A DNA stretch of 64,000 bases from Actinomadura cremea (GTDB lineage Bacteria > Actinomycetota > Actinomycetes > Streptosporangiales > Streptosporangiaceae), in the NCBI RefSeq assembly GCF_014648495.1, contig NZ_BMRF01000002.1, forward strand, positions 664,335 through 728,334, written 5' to 3'. The position numbers and the translations under genes were made by a program. Shown one piece after another: positions 50,091-59,590 of the stretch. Under the pieces are notes generated by a model that saw only the letters and a program-made list of their open reading frames with translations, was not told the origin of the DNA and ran no database searches. Positions within the stretch are counted from its first letter, which is position 1. The number at the start of each line of letters is the position of its first letter.

Positions 50091-51428
50091 TTGCTGCCCC
50101 TCGTCGTCGACCGGGACGCGGACGAATCCATGCACGCCCAGCTCACGGGCCAGCTGCGGGGCGCGATGCGGGACGGGCGGCTGGCGGCCGGGGAACGGCT
50201 GCCGGCGACGCGGGCGCTGGCGGCGCGGCTCGGGGTGAGCCGGACGGTCGTGACCGAGGCGTACGAGCAGCTGTACGCGGAGGGGTGGCTGGAGGGGCGG
50301 CACGGGTCGGGGACCTACGTCGCGGAGGGGGTGACGGCCGACCCCGAGCCGGACCCGGTCGCCGCGGGCCCGGCGGAGCCCGAGGGGCGGGACGCGATCG
50401 ACCTGCGGCCGGGGCTGCCGTGGGTGGGGGCGCTGGACACCCCGGCGTGGCGGCGGGCGTGGCGGCTGGCGTCCGGGGTGACGCCGCGGTGGCGGCAGGA
50501 CCCGCACGGGCTGCCGGGGCTGCGGGCGGCGCTGGCCGAGCACGTGCGCCGGAACCGGGGGGTGAGCTGCCAGGACGTTTTGGTCACGCGGGGCGCGACG
50601 AACGGGCTGGACCTGCTGGCCGCGACGGTGCTGCGGCCGGGCGACCGGGTCGGGGTGGAGGAGCCGGGCTACCGGCGGGCGCGGGCGGTGCTGGCGGGAC
50701 GGGGCGCGGAGCTGGTGCCGTGCCCGGTGGACGAGCACGGGCTGATCGTCGAGGCGCTGCCGGACGATCTGCGGCTGGTGTACACGACGCCGTCGCACCA
50801 GTACCCCATGGGCGGGGTGCTGCCGGTGCCGAGGCGGCGCGCCCTGCTGGCGTGGGCGCGGCGGACGGGGGCGCTGATCGCCGAGGACGACTACGACGGC
50901 GAGTTCCGCTACGACGTCGCCCCGCTGCCCGCGCTGTACGGGCTCGATCCCGAGGTCGTGGTCTATCTGGGGACGACGGCGAAGATCCTGACGATCGACA
51001 TGGGCGTGGGGTGGCTCGTCGGGCGCCCGGATCTGGTGGCGGCGGTCGCGCGGCGGCGGGCGGAGCTGAACGACCGGACGCCCGTGGTGCCGCAGGAGGC
51101 GCTGCGGCTGCTGCTCGAGCGCGGGGACGTCGACCGGCACGTCCGCCGGATGAGCCGCGAGTACGCGCGGCGGCGCGCGGCGGTGGTCGGGGTGCTGGAC
51201 GGGCTGCGGCTGCACGGCGACACGGCGGGCCTGCACCTGGTGGTGGACGTCCCGGGGGACGCGGACGACGTGGTGCGGCGGGCGGCGGCGCGGGGCGTCC
51301 TGGTGGAGACGCTCGCGCCGCACTTCGCCGGGCCGCCGGCCGCGTCCGGGCTGGTGATCGGCTACGGGACGGCGGCGGGCCCGGCGGAGCTGCGGGCGGG
51401 GTGCGCGGTGGTCCGCGAACTCGTCTAG
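50091..51428 (+). CDS. MocR-type GntR/aminotransferase-fold regulator
   Basis: The 445-residue protein has a GntR winged helix (about 12-78, LPATRALAARLGVSRTVV) and a fold-type I aminotransferase domain (100-445). The PLP Lys lies in YLGTTAKIL, at the usual position of the GTFSK motif, and AEDDYDGEFRYD is conserved. PdxR-class members respond to pyridoxal phosphate. The start is TTG with GGGAG upstream. Its stop TAG shares CTAG (51425-51428) with the convergent gene. Confidence 0.93.
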   Translation: MLPLVVDRDADESMHAQLTGQLRGAMRDGRLAAGERLPATRALAARLGVSRTVVTEAYEQLYAEGWLEGRHGSGTYVAEGVTADPEPDPVAAGPAEPEGRDAIDLRPGLPWVGALDTPAWRRAWRLASGVTPRWRQDPHGLPGLRAALAEHVRRNRGVSCQDVLVTRGATNGLDLLAATVLRPGDRVGVEEPGYRRARAVLAGRGAELVPCPVDEHGLIVEALPDDLRLVYTTPSHQYPMGGVLPVPRRRALLAWARRTGALIAEDDYDGEFRYDVAPLPALYGLDPEVVVYLGTTAKILTIDMGVGWLVGRPDLVAAVARRRAELNDRTPVVPQEALRLLLERGDVDRHVRRMSREYARRRAAVVGVLDGLRLHGDTAGLHLVVDVPGDADDVVRRAAARGVLVETLAPHFAGPPAASGLVIGYGTAAGPAELRAGCAVVRELV

Positions 51429-52060
51429 GAGCGGGCGCCGACCGGGACGGGGTCACCGGCCGGCGGGCGTGCCGGGCCGGGGAGCGCCGTGCGGGTCAGC
51501 AGGGACGGCTCGGGGATCGGCGCGCGGGGCCGGGGGATGGGCGCGACGGGCGTGTCCGGTCCGGTGATGCGGCGGATGTCGATGCCGCCGGGGTCGGGCC
51601 GCTCGGCGAGCGGGGTCTGCGAGGCGCCGAAGTGCCCGCCGCGCGCCCAGTCCCGGCGGCTGCGCAGCGAGTGGTACGACTGCGGGGACGGCAGCGGCGG
51701 GCCGGCGGGCCAGCGGCGGGCGACGTGCCAGGCGTCCAGCCAGCGCATCAGGCCGTCGACGCCGGTGAGCAGCGAGCCGGTGAACGGGACGCGGGCCTGC
51801 CCGACGACCATGATCTGCAGGCAGGTGCGGCCCTCGCGGCACACGGGGGCGGCCAGCAGCCGGGCGGCACGGGTGGCGGGCAGGAGCTGCACGATCTCGC
51901 CGGTACCGGGATGCCAGACCAGGTGCGGTGGGCGGTCCTGCTTGATCAGGTCGGCGGCCACGGAGCGGGCGGAGACGGAGCGGGGATCGTGCTCCCCGGT
52001 GAACCAGACGACTCGGGGCGCACCTCCCTGCATTCCTCCGCCGTCGTCTCGTACGGGCAT
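51425..52060 (-). CDS. Putative peptidoglycan-amidase-like protein
   Basis: A 211-residue protein with VVWFTGEHDP near the N-terminus, HLVWHPGTGEIVQLLPA in the middle and WARGGHFGASQTP, PDPGGIDI near residue 160, reminiscent of the amidase/PGRP order of His and Tyr/His residues in N-acetylmuramoyl-L-alanine amidases. Zinc ligands are incomplete by eye, so it may be a degenerate fold. No signal peptide is seen from ATG 52060; an upstream GTG at about 52093 is possible. It stands alone. Confidence 0.6.
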   Translation of the reverse strand: MPVRDDGGGMQGGAPRVVWFTGEHDPRSVSARSVAADLIKQDRPPHLVWHPGTGEIVQLLPATRAARLLAAPVCREGRTCLQIMVVGQARVPFTGSLLTGVDGLMRWLDAWHVARRWPAGPPLPSPQSYHSLRSRRDWARGGHFGASQTPLAERPDPGGIDIRRITGPDTPVAPIPRPRAPIPEPSLLTRTALPGPARPPAGDPVPVGARS

Positions 52061-52490
52061 GCGTGCGGCTCCCGGCAGCCATGCGTCTGCCACGGTGCGT
52101 CCCCCCAATCGGGCCGGGGTCGGCCCCGAATGGTCTAGTCCTATTCTCTTAGCCCAGCGAGACCGGAATGTCCAGCTTGCCGCCACGGGCCGGTGTCGGC
52201 GGCAGCGACGGCCGCACCGGGGCGCCCACTTCGCCCCGGCCGTCGTCGCTCGCGCGGCCCCGCCGTCCCGGAAACCCCCGGCGCGGTGCCGATCGCGCGG
52301 TGAGAATCTCATGAACCGGTCCATGCGGGGTGATCCGGCGCACGTCAACACTGGCACTTGACGCTCGGTAAATCAGTGTGACGCGACGGCCGGATGTGGC
52401 CGATTAATTACGGTGCGCAAAGTCATCCGATCGCGCGGACACCCGCCGGGGGTTCCCCATCTCGACCGAGTCGCGTTCTAATAGGGCGTC
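52061..52490. other. 430-bp gap without a convincing gene
   Basis: The frame of the preceding gene stays open to 52357 but the extension is Arg/Gly/Pro-rich with no conserved start. An AT-richer stretch (52365-52430) precedes the phosphotransferase gene. TAATAG (52479-52484) lies six bases before its ATG and fits a leaderless -10 box. A TAGGAC/TAGACC patch near 52135-52145 may serve the minus-strand gene. I see no RNA gene or repeat. Confidence 0.5.
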
Positions 52491-53579
52491 ATGACCGTTG
52501 ACGCAGACCTTCCGGCCGGGGTCCCCGGCATCGACGTCCCCCGCCTCGCGGACTGGCTGGCCGGCGCGCTGCCCGGCACCGGCCGGATCACCGCGATCGA
52601 CCTCATCGCCGGGGGCCGCTCCAACCTCACCTACGGCATCACGCTGGACGGCGGGCGCCGCATCGTGCTGCGCCGCCCCCCGCTCGGGCACGTCCTGCCC
52701 ACCGCCCACGACATGGGCCGCGAGTACCGGGTGCTGAGCGCGCTCGGCTCCGGGACGTCCGTGCCGGTGCCGAACGCGCTGGCGTTCTGCGACGACGAGG
52801 ACGTCATCGGCGCCCGCTTCTACCTCATGGACTTCGTCGAGGGCAGCGTCCTGCGCACCCGCGAGGACGCCGCCGGCATGACTGCCGGGCAGGCGCGCGG
52901 GCTCAGCGAGGCGCTCGCCCGCGCGCTCGCCGCGATCCACACGGTGGATGTCGACGCCGCGGGCCTCGCCGACTTCGGCCGTCCGAACGGCTACATGGCG
53001 CGGCAGCTCAAGCGGTGGGGCAAGCAGTGGGACGGCTCGCAGGAGGCGATCCGCGCCACCGGGACCGTCCGCGACCTGCCCGAGTACGACCGGCTCGTCG
53101 CGCGGCTCGGCGAGCGGCTGCCCGCGGACGCCCCGGCCCGGCTGGTGCACGGCGACTTCCGGCTCGACAACGCGCTCGCCCGGCTGGAGCCCGAGCCGGA
53201 GATCGCGGCCGTCGTCGACTGGGAGATGTCCACGCTCGGCGACCCGCTGTCGGACCTCGGCCTGACGCTGGTCTACTGGGCGGAGGCCGCCGACACCGAG
53301 GACGAGGTGCTGCCCGTCGGCGCGACGATCACCGCCTCACCCGGCTTCCTCACCCGCGCCGAGTTCGCCGCCCGGTACGCCGAGCTGACCGGCTTCGACA
53401 TCGCCGACCTCGACTACTACGTCGCGTTCGCCTGCTTCAAGCTCGCGGTCATCCTGGAGGGCATCCACGCCCGCTACCTGCAGAAGGCGACCGTCGGCGA
53501 GGGCTTCGACCGGATCGGGGAGGCGGTGCCGGTGCTGCTGGCCCGCGCGCACCGCGTCCTCGACACCGGCTCCTTCTGA
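52491..53579 (+). CDS. Aminoglycoside-phosphotransferase-fold kinase (ACAD10/11-like)
   Basis: A 362-residue kinase of the APH/choline kinase fold. The catalytic loop LVHGDFRLDN (about 218-227) and metal site VVDWEMSTLGDPLSDLG match the ACAD10/11 N-terminal kinase group, whose known members phosphorylate 4-hydroxy fatty-acyl-CoAs. The protein is probably metabolic, not a resistance enzyme. A -10-like TAATAG six bases before the ATG and no Shine-Dalgarno sequence suggest leaderless translation. It is convergent with the first sigma fusion gene, seven bases apart. Confidence 0.88.
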   Translation: MTVDADLPAGVPGIDVPRLADWLAGALPGTGRITAIDLIAGGRSNLTYGITLDGGRRIVLRRPPLGHVLPTAHDMGREYRVLSALGSGTSVPVPNALAFCDDEDVIGARFYLMDFVEGSVLRTREDAAGMTAGQARGLSEALARALAAIHTVDVDAAGLADFGRPNGYMARQLKRWGKQWDGSQEAIRATGTVRDLPEYDRLVARLGERLPADAPARLVHGDFRLDNALARLEPEPEIAAVVDWEMSTLGDPLSDLGLTLVYWAEAADTEDEVLPVGATITASPGFLTRAEFAARYAELTGFDIADLDYYVAFACFKLAVILEGIHARYLQKATVGEGFDRIGEAVPVLLARAHRVLDTGSF

Positions 53580-53586
53580 CCTTCCG

Positions 53587-55068
53587 TCAGCAGTAGGTCA
53601 CCGACGCCGGCCCGCCTGGGGAGAAGGAGACCGACCCGGTCTTCTCTCCCCAGCAGGCGCCCTCCTTGCGCACCGGCACCGTCGCGGACTGGCCCGCCGC
53701 CAGGCGGCCCGAGCCGCCCGCGCTGAGCCCGTCGGACGCGCCCGTGACGCGCCAGCTCACCGGGCCGTCGACCGCGCGGATCGTGATGCCGCACGAGTCG
53801 TCCGGCCAGTCCATCTCGCAGCCGCTCACGGCGAGCCGTCCGGGCGAGGGGCGTTCGGGCCGCTCGGTCGAGGGCGGCGGGTCCGCCGGACGCTCGGACG
53901 TCGGCGTCCGCGAGGGCGTCTTGGTGGGCGTCGGCGACTTCGACGGCGACTTCGACGACTCGGTCGGGGACGGCGACGAACTCGTGGGCGACGGGTCGAC
54001 CGGCTTCGACTCGGTCGGGACCGGTCCACCGGACGCGCCGCTGATGCTCGGCTGCGCGGAGATCTCCGGCAGCGCCGACGAGCCCTCCTCCTCGCCGCCG
54101 AACGCGGTCAGCGCCCCGGCGAGCACCACGACGGCGGTGACGCCCGCGCCGACGACCGCGTAGACCGGCCCGCGCCTGCGCTGGGGCTTCTCCTTGGCAC
54201 GGGTGACCGTCGGCTCGTAGGGGAGCGGCCAGCCGTACTCGTCGAACGGCTCGGTCCACGCGGCGATCGCCCGGCGGTTCGCGGCGCGGTCCTCGGCGGT
54301 CGCGGCGGTCAGCACGTCCAGCCGCAGGTCGGCCGGGATCGCGGCGATCGGCAGCACCGCCAGCAGCCGGTCCGGCGGCGGCACGGGAACCTCCCGCGAG
54401 CCGCACACCTGGCACTCCGCGACGTGCCGGACGAGCGCCCCCGCGGCCTGCGGCGGCAGCGGCCAGGAGTCGGCGAGCGCCCCGGCCTCCGGGCAGTCCC
54501 GCAGGTGGTCCTGCGCGATGAGCGCCGCGCGCACCCCGGCGCCGAGGTCCCGGCGCGCCTGGTCGACGAGGGGGTAGACGTCCTCCAGCGGCACGCCGAG
54601 GATCCCGCACAGGTCGACCTCGTCCAGCTCGTGCCGGACCTGCAGGTCGATCGCCTCGCGCTGCCGCCCGGACAGCGCCGCGAGCGCGCTGTGCGCCAGC
54701 ATCCGGCGCTCCTCGCGGCGCGCGAGCTGCTCGGCCGACAGCCCGTCGTCGGCCTCCGGCGCCTCCTGCCCGGTGTGCCGGTTCGGGCTCTCGCGGCGCC
54801 GCATGCACTCCTTGCGGGCGATCGAGTACAGCCAGCCGCGCAGCCGTTCCGGCTCGGTCAGCCGGTCGGCGTGCTCCCGCGCGGCGATCACGCAGTTCCG
54901 CAGCGCCCCGGCGGCCTCGACCCGGTCGCGCAGCAGGCCGTGGCAGTAGTCGAAGAGGAACGACGCGTACGCGTCGTAGACCTCGGTCAGCGCGATGACG
55001 TCCCCGGCCCGCAACGACTCCGCCAGGCGGACGGAGTCGTTCTGCCCGGACCTCGGCTCACCCGCCAC
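53587..55068 (-). CDS. ECF sigma factor fused to ZAS-like anti-sigma motif, membrane helix and outer domain (copy 1)
   Basis: A 493-residue one-polypeptide signalling protein. Residues 10-95 are sigma region 2 (LTEVYDAYASFLFDYCHGLL) and 115-185 region 4. C192 and the H215-x3-C219-x2-C222 motif form a ZAS-like zinc site, the core of anti-sigma factors. One membrane helix (301-323), a long Ser/Pro/Thr linker (335-400) and an outer beta domain with four Cys follow. The GTG start at 55068 has GAGGAGG. It has no separate anti-sigma gene. It is a tandem paralogue of the gene at 55295-56866. The outer part likely senses cell-wall state, and proteolysis would release the sigma domain. Confidence 0.85.
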   Translation of the reverse strand: MAGEPRSGQNDSVRLAESLRAGDVIALTEVYDAYASFLFDYCHGLLRDRVEAAGALRNCVIAAREHADRLTEPERLRGWLYSIARKECMRRRESPNRHTGQEAPEADDGLSAEQLARREERRMLAHSALAALSGRQREAIDLQVRHELDEVDLCGILGVPLEDVYPLVDQARRDLGAGVRAALIAQDHLRDCPEAGALADSWPLPPQAAGALVRHVAECQVCGSREVPVPPPDRLLAVLPIAAIPADLRLDVLTAATAEDRAANRRAIAAWTEPFDEYGWPLPYEPTVTRAKEKPQRRRGPVYAVVGAGVTAVVVLAGALTAFGGEEEGSSALPEISAQPSISGASGGPVPTESKPVDPSPTSSSPSPTESSKSPSKSPTPTKTPSRTPTSERPADPPPSTERPERPSPGRLAVSGCEMDWPDDSCGITIRAVDGPVSWRVTGASDGLSAGGSGRLAAGQSATVPVRKEGACWGEKTGSVSFSPGGPASVTYC

Positions 55069-55294
55069 GGATGTCCTCCTCGGTCGAGATCGGTGTGCGT
55101 GCGACCATGTGCCCCCGGTGAGCGCGGACGTTCGTCAGGCCGCTCTGGTTGCCCGATCTTGCCACCAAATTTCGCGGATTTCTCCCGGATGACCGAATCT
55201 TTGTGATGGCGGGCGCACGCCCCGTGGCCGTTCCGGCTACTTGATCAGGTACTACGCGCGCGAAAGTGATGTGGGTCTCATGACCGGCCGGTCG

Positions 55295-56866
55295 CTAGTC
55301 GCCGTCCGGCCCGCCGCCACCCGAGCCGCCGTCATCCTCGCACGTCCAGGAAACCGTCGCGGACGCCCCGCCGGGCGACAACGTCACCGGCGCCGATCCC
55401 GACCCCGGGCACCCGTTCAACGACACGTACGCCGAACCGGCGGCGCCGCTCCGCAACGTCCCGCCCGACCCGGAGAGCGGGGACGAGGCGCTCGCCGACC
55501 AGGTGACGGGGCCGCCGACCGCGCGGATCGGAATACCGCACCCGCCGCCGCCGGGCGGGATCGTGCACCCGCCGCCGACCCGCAGCGTGCCCGACCGCTC
55601 CTCGCCGTCGTCCGGCGTGGACGGCCCGGTCGGACGGGACGTGCGCGTCGGCGTCCGGCGCGGCGTCGTGGTGCGGCCGGGCGACGCGGACGTCGTCGAC
55701 GGCGTCGCGGACGGGGTCGGGGTCTCGCTCGGGGACGCCGACTGCGACGGGGACGGCGAGTCCGTCGCCGTCCGGGACGGGTCGGCGGGCGCGACGGCGG
55801 CCGTGCCGTCCGGTCCGGGACGGGCGCCCAGAGGGTTCTCGTTCGACGAGTCCGGCATCATCACGAAGGCCACCAGGACCACCACGACCACGGCGGCCCC
55901 GGCGGCGAGGGCGGGCACGAGCCCGCGCCGCGCGCGTCCCGTCCCGTCCCCCGGCGGGCCCGAGCCGCGCTTCCCCGCGGCGAGCCCGGCCGCGCGGTCG
56001 CCGGAGACGGGCCAGCCCCACTCGTCGAACGGTCCGGCCCGCTCGGCGACCGCGGTGTACTCGGCGGCCATGGCCGGGTCGGTGGCCGTGGTCATGATGC
56101 GTCCGCGCAGGTCGTGCGGCATCATCGCGACCGGCAGCAGTCGCAGCAGCCGCGCCGCGGACAGCGACCGGTCGACGAGCGGGGCGCACGCCGGGCACGA
56201 CTCGACGTGCCCGACGAGGTCCCGGACGGCGGGCGCGGGGAGCGGCCACGCGCCGCCGTCCCCGGCGACGGCGGCGAGGTGCGGGCAGGCGTCCGGGGCG
56301 CTGCGCAGCAGGTGGGCGGCGGCGAGTGCGTCGTCCAGCCGGGCGCGGGCGGCGCCGGTCAGCTCCGCGGCCTCCGGCTCGTCCATGTCGAGGACGCCAC
56401 CGATCTCCGCGGCGTCCAGGCCGTGCCGCAGCATCAGGTCCAGCGATTCCCGCTCGCGGCCGCGCAGCACCGCCAGGGCGCCGCGCACGAGCCGGCGGGC
56501 CTCGATGCGCCGGGCCAGCTCGTCCTCGTCCAGGAAGCCGTCCTCGACCTCGGGCGCCTCGTGCCGCTCCACCGGACGGGCGGGGTCGCTCAGCCGCCGC
56601 AGGCACTCGGCCCGGACGAGCGCGTACAGCCACGCCCGGAACAGGTGCGGCTCCTGGAGCCGCGAGATCTGCGCGTACGCGCCGACGAGCGCGTCGTGCA
56701 GCGCCCCGGCCGCCTGGTCCCGGTCGCGCAGCAGCGCGTGGCAGTAGTCGTAGAGGCGGGCGGCGTAGCCGTCCATGACCTGGAGGAGGGCGGCGGGGTC
56801 GCCTCCCGCCAGAGCGAGGGCCGACCGTTCGTCATCGGCGCGATCGAAGGTTGGCCATCCGGACAC
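55295..56866 (-). CDS. ECF sigma factor fused to ZAS-like anti-sigma motif, membrane helix and outer domain (copy 2)
   Basis: About 523 residues from GTG 56866, chosen because GGGAGGA is at -6 and sigma region 2 then starts near residue 25 (LLQVMDGYAARLYDYCHALL). Region 4 spans about 128-185. The zinc motif is C194 and H220-x3-C224-x2-C227; a membrane helix is at about 316-336; a Ser/Thr/Pro linker follows and an outer domain with paired Cys (GCTI ... GCGIPIRAVGGPVTWSASA). The order of parts matches copy 1, including EWGWP before the membrane, so the genes arose by duplication and have diverged strongly. A 226-bp gap lies between the copies. Confidence 0.85.
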   Translation of the reverse strand: MSGWPTFDRADDERSALALAGGDPAALLQVMDGYAARLYDYCHALLRDRDQAAGALHDALVGAYAQISRLQEPHLFRAWLYALVRAECLRRLSDPARPVERHEAPEVEDGFLDEDELARRIEARRLVRGALAVLRGRERESLDLMLRHGLDAAEIGGVLDMDEPEAAELTGAARARLDDALAAAHLLRSAPDACPHLAAVAGDGGAWPLPAPAVRDLVGHVESCPACAPLVDRSLSAARLLRLLPVAMMPHDLRGRIMTTATDPAMAAEYTAVAERAGPFDEWGWPVSGDRAAGLAAGKRGSGPPGDGTGRARRGLVPALAAGAAVVVVVLVAFVMMPDSSNENPLGARPGPDGTAAVAPADPSRTATDSPSPSQSASPSETPTPSATPSTTSASPGRTTTPRRTPTRTSRPTGPSTPDDGEERSGTLRVGGGCTIPPGGGGCGIPIRAVGGPVTWSASASSPLSGSGGTLRSGAAGSAYVSLNGCPGSGSAPVTLSPGGASATVSWTCEDDGGSGGGGPDGD

Positions 56867-57005
56867 GAGGTCCTCCCGCGGGCTGAGAGCACGGCCGCCG
56901 TCCACATCGTCAGGGACGGACCGGCCGGTGTGACAGGAGCGTTCGACTCTTCCGGCCACCGCGCTCGAAGGGCGTCGGCGTACGGGCCGGAGAGGACAGG
57001 GAGTG

Positions 57006-57042
57006 CGGAGGCCCGACGGCCCCGCTCCCCGTCGGGCCTCCG
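57006..57042 (-). terminator. Perfect 14-bp hairpin after the substrate-binding/VWA gene
   Basis: CGGAGGCCCGACGG (57006-57019), nine-base loop, CCGTCGGGCCTCCG (57029-57042). It lies 79 bases past the minus-strand stop and upstream of the sigma fusion copy 2, isolating the two. Confidence 0.75.
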
Positions 57043-57121
57043 TATGTATGACGGGCGACCGCGGCGCCCGGTTGACAGGACTCGGAGGAAAAAGTGGAAA
57101 CTACTTGACGTGTCGGAAGCG

Positions 57122-59518
57122 TCACCCCATGCGGCGGGAGAGCATCTGCAGGAAGATCTTCTGGATGTCCTCAGGCGTCTGCGCGACCGCCACGCCGCCG
57201 CCCGTCGCCTCGCCGATCTGCTCCAGCTCATTGCGGTCGACGCCCGGTCCGAAACCGATCATGTTGACCTGGATCGGCTTGTTCGGGTCGCGCATCGCCT
57301 TGAGCTGCTTGAGCGTCTCCTCCAGCGACGGGCCCTCCGGGTCGTCGTTCTTCCCGTCGGTGAGCAGCAGGATCGAGTTGCCGAACTCCGGCTTGAACGT
57401 CTCGTTCATCTCCTTGTAGGCGTCCAGCATCGTCCGGTACAGCGCCGTGTCGCCGGTCGGGTTCGGGCGCATCTTGCTCAGCATCGACAGGATCCGGTTG
57501 CGCCGCGTGTTGGACCCGATCCGCTCACCGAGCGCTCCCATCGGCACCGACACCTCGTAGGGCGCCCCGTCCTTCATGTTGGTGGAGAACAGCCACTGGC
57601 CCATTTCGGTGTCGTCCGACATCATGCCGAGGCCGCCCTGCGACACCGCGCCGATGGCCTGCAGCCGGGTGGTGTTCTCGTCGACCATCTCCGCCATCGA
57701 GCCGGACACGTCGATGAGCGTCAGCATCCGCAGCCCGAGCGTCAGCTTCGCCCACGCCTGCATGACGCCGTTGACGTCCTCGGCCTTGGGCGCGGGGAGC
57801 TGCCGGGGCCGGGCCGGGCTGACGCCGCTCTGCTCGCTGAACCCGTCCGGGGCCTTGCCGTCGGAGGTGCGGAACCCGGCGGCCTGCAGGTCCTCCTGCG
57901 TCTGGGAGTCGCCGAGCGTCTCCTCCAGCAGCTTCGCGGCCTCGCGCGCGCCGTCGTCCTGGGCGGTGACGGCGTACGGGTAGTCCATCGACAGCGTGCC
58001 CTCGATCGGGTACAGCGCGACCGCCGGCACCTTCGGCTTCGACTGGTTGAAGGTCCAGAGCGCCTGCTCCGACGACAGCGAGATCGGCTGCTTGCCGCCG
58101 CCCTGCCCCTTGCCGAACTGCTCGAACTGCGCGTTCACCGTCGGGACCTGGCTCTCCCGGACCGTCCGGACGATGCCGGTGAAGATCGAGTCGCGGTTGG
58201 GGTCGTTCGCCAGCAGGGTGCTCGTGACCATCAGCGAGCCCATGCCCGCCGCGTTCTTCATCGGGTCCGGGACGTACAGCCGCACCGAACCCGCCGGGAT
58301 CATCTGGTTCTTGGTCACGGCCCCGCCCGCGACCCCGCCCGCCGCCTTCAGCAGGTTGTCCCACGACGGCGTCGAGGTGACGCCGTTCTGCTTCAGCCGG
58401 TCCGCCAGCGTCGCGGGCATCCCGATCACGATGGGGCTCTTGGCCACCGACGTCGACGACGTGACCTGTGCCTCGCCGTCCGCCGGGGTCGCGCGGGAGA
58501 GCCACAGCGAGGAGTCCGGGATCCACACGTCCGGACGATCCTCGTCGTCGGCCGCCACGCCCTGGCCGGACAGCAGCGTCGACACCGTCGACGGCTCGGC
58601 CGACTTCACGTGCGCCTGGACGCACTTGCCCGACACCTCGTGCCCGACGTCGTTGAACCGGCTCGCGGCCTTCACGATCACCGGCTGGACGTCGGGCGCC
58701 GCCGCGACCGACAGCGTCAGCGCGTCGTCGCCCGAGCAGCCGCCGCCGCTCTGCGCGAACGCGTAGACGCCGCCGCCCAGCAGCACCACCAGGCCGACCG
58801 CCCCGGCGAGCGGGCCGAGCAGCGCGCCCTTCTTGCTCCGCTTCCGCTTGCGCTTGCGGCCGTACTCGTAGCCGCCCGAGCCGCTGTACTCGCCCGAACC
58901 GCCGCCGTACTCACCGGACCCGCCGCCGGCGCCGCCCGCCCCGCCGCCGTACTCGCCCGAGCCGCCGCCGTACTCGCCGGACGAGCCGCCCGCCCGTCCG
59001 CCGAAGAAGCCGGTCGGGCGCTCGTCGGAGCTGCGGATCGAGTCGTACTCGCTGTATCCGGTGCCGGCGAGGGGCGAACTCTCCGGGGGCCGTCCCTGCG
59101 GCGCCCGATGCGCGCCCGAGCCCGCCGGGCCGCCGGGCGTCGCGTAGCCGCCCGAGCCGGGCCCGCCGGACCGTCCGGGGTCGCCGTAGGCGCCCGAACC
59201 GGACGGACCCGGGCGTTCGGCCGCGCCGTACCCGCCCTGCGCGTACCCCCCGGACGACTCGGGCCGTCCGGTCCCGTAGGCGCCGGAACCGGACGAACCG
59301 CCGTAGCGGGGCTGCTCGCCCGACGGCGGCTGGACGAACCACTCGCCCGTCTCACCGGGCCGTCCGCCGCCCGTCGCACCCTGGCCGGGCGGTGGAGTCT
59401 GCGGGTTCCGGGCGCCGAACCAGTCGGACGATCCGTCGTTCGCCGGACCGAAGACGGGCTTCGACGGGTCCCACCCGTCGTCCCCCTCAGGGAAGTCACT
59501 GCGATGACGTCCGCTCAT
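57122..59518 (-). CDS. Membrane-anchored substrate-binding-like plus VWA-domain surface protein
   Basis: The 798-residue protein has a low-complexity cytoplasmic N-terminus (1-215) rich in Gly, Ser, Tyr and Pro, with repeats of SGEYGGG, then a basic stop (RKRKRKRSKKG) and one membrane helix (about 228-250). Residues 260-560 resemble an extracellular solute-binding fold and 590-798 a VWA domain with D603-x-S-x-S607, T688/T691 and D721. Similar proteins occur in many actinomycetes with unknown role. Promoter at 59562-59590, terminator at 57006-57042; it is monocistronic. Confidence 0.85.
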   Translation of the reverse strand: MSGRHRSDFPEGDDGWDPSKPVFGPANDGSSDWFGARNPQTPPPGQGATGGGRPGETGEWFVQPPSGEQPRYGGSSGSGAYGTGRPESSGGYAQGGYGAAERPGPSGSGAYGDPGRSGGPGSGGYATPGGPAGSGAHRAPQGRPPESSPLAGTGYSEYDSIRSSDERPTGFFGGRAGGSSGEYGGGSGEYGGGAGGAGGGSGEYGGGSGEYSGSGGYEYGRKRKRKRSKKGALLGPLAGAVGLVVLLGGGVYAFAQSGGGCSGDDALTLSVAAAPDVQPVIVKAASRFNDVGHEVSGKCVQAHVKSAEPSTVSTLLSGQGVAADDEDRPDVWIPDSSLWLSRATPADGEAQVTSSTSVAKSPIVIGMPATLADRLKQNGVTSTPSWDNLLKAAGGVAGGAVTKNQMIPAGSVRLYVPDPMKNAAGMGSLMVTSTLLANDPNRDSIFTGIVRTVRESQVPTVNAQFEQFGKGQGGGKQPISLSSEQALWTFNQSKPKVPAVALYPIEGTLSMDYPYAVTAQDDGAREAAKLLEETLGDSQTQEDLQAAGFRTSDGKAPDGFSEQSGVSPARPRQLPAPKAEDVNGVMQAWAKLTLGLRMLTLIDVSGSMAEMVDENTTRLQAIGAVSQGGLGMMSDDTEMGQWLFSTNMKDGAPYEVSVPMGALGERIGSNTRRNRILSMLSKMRPNPTGDTALYRTMLDAYKEMNETFKPEFGNSILLLTDGKNDDPEGPSLEETLKQLKAMRDPNKPIQVNMIGFGPGVDRNELEQIGEATGGGVAVAQTPEDIQKIFLQMLSRRMG

Positions 59519-59561
59519 GGCTGCCCTCGATTCACCCAAAAACCCGCCGATGTTCCCCGGC

Positions 59562-59590
59562 ACTGTAGTAGTACGGCATAGAGGTTACAA
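59562..59590 (-). promoter_or_regulatory. Sigma-70-like promoter of the substrate-binding/VWA gene
   Basis: On the minus strand TTGTAA (59585-59590) and TACAGT (59562-59567) are separated by 17 bases, in an AT-rich patch 44 bases before the start codon. This is the best -35/-10 pair I found in the window. Confidence 0.65.

Noticed and set aside
52491-53579. Aminoglycoside resistance gene
   Set aside because: The fold is shared, but the motifs follow the ACAD10/11-like metabolic kinase group.
55241-59581. 1446-codon open frame on the plus strand
   Set aside because: Antisense to the second sigma fusion and the substrate-binding/VWA gene, both with clear motifs and ribosome sites.
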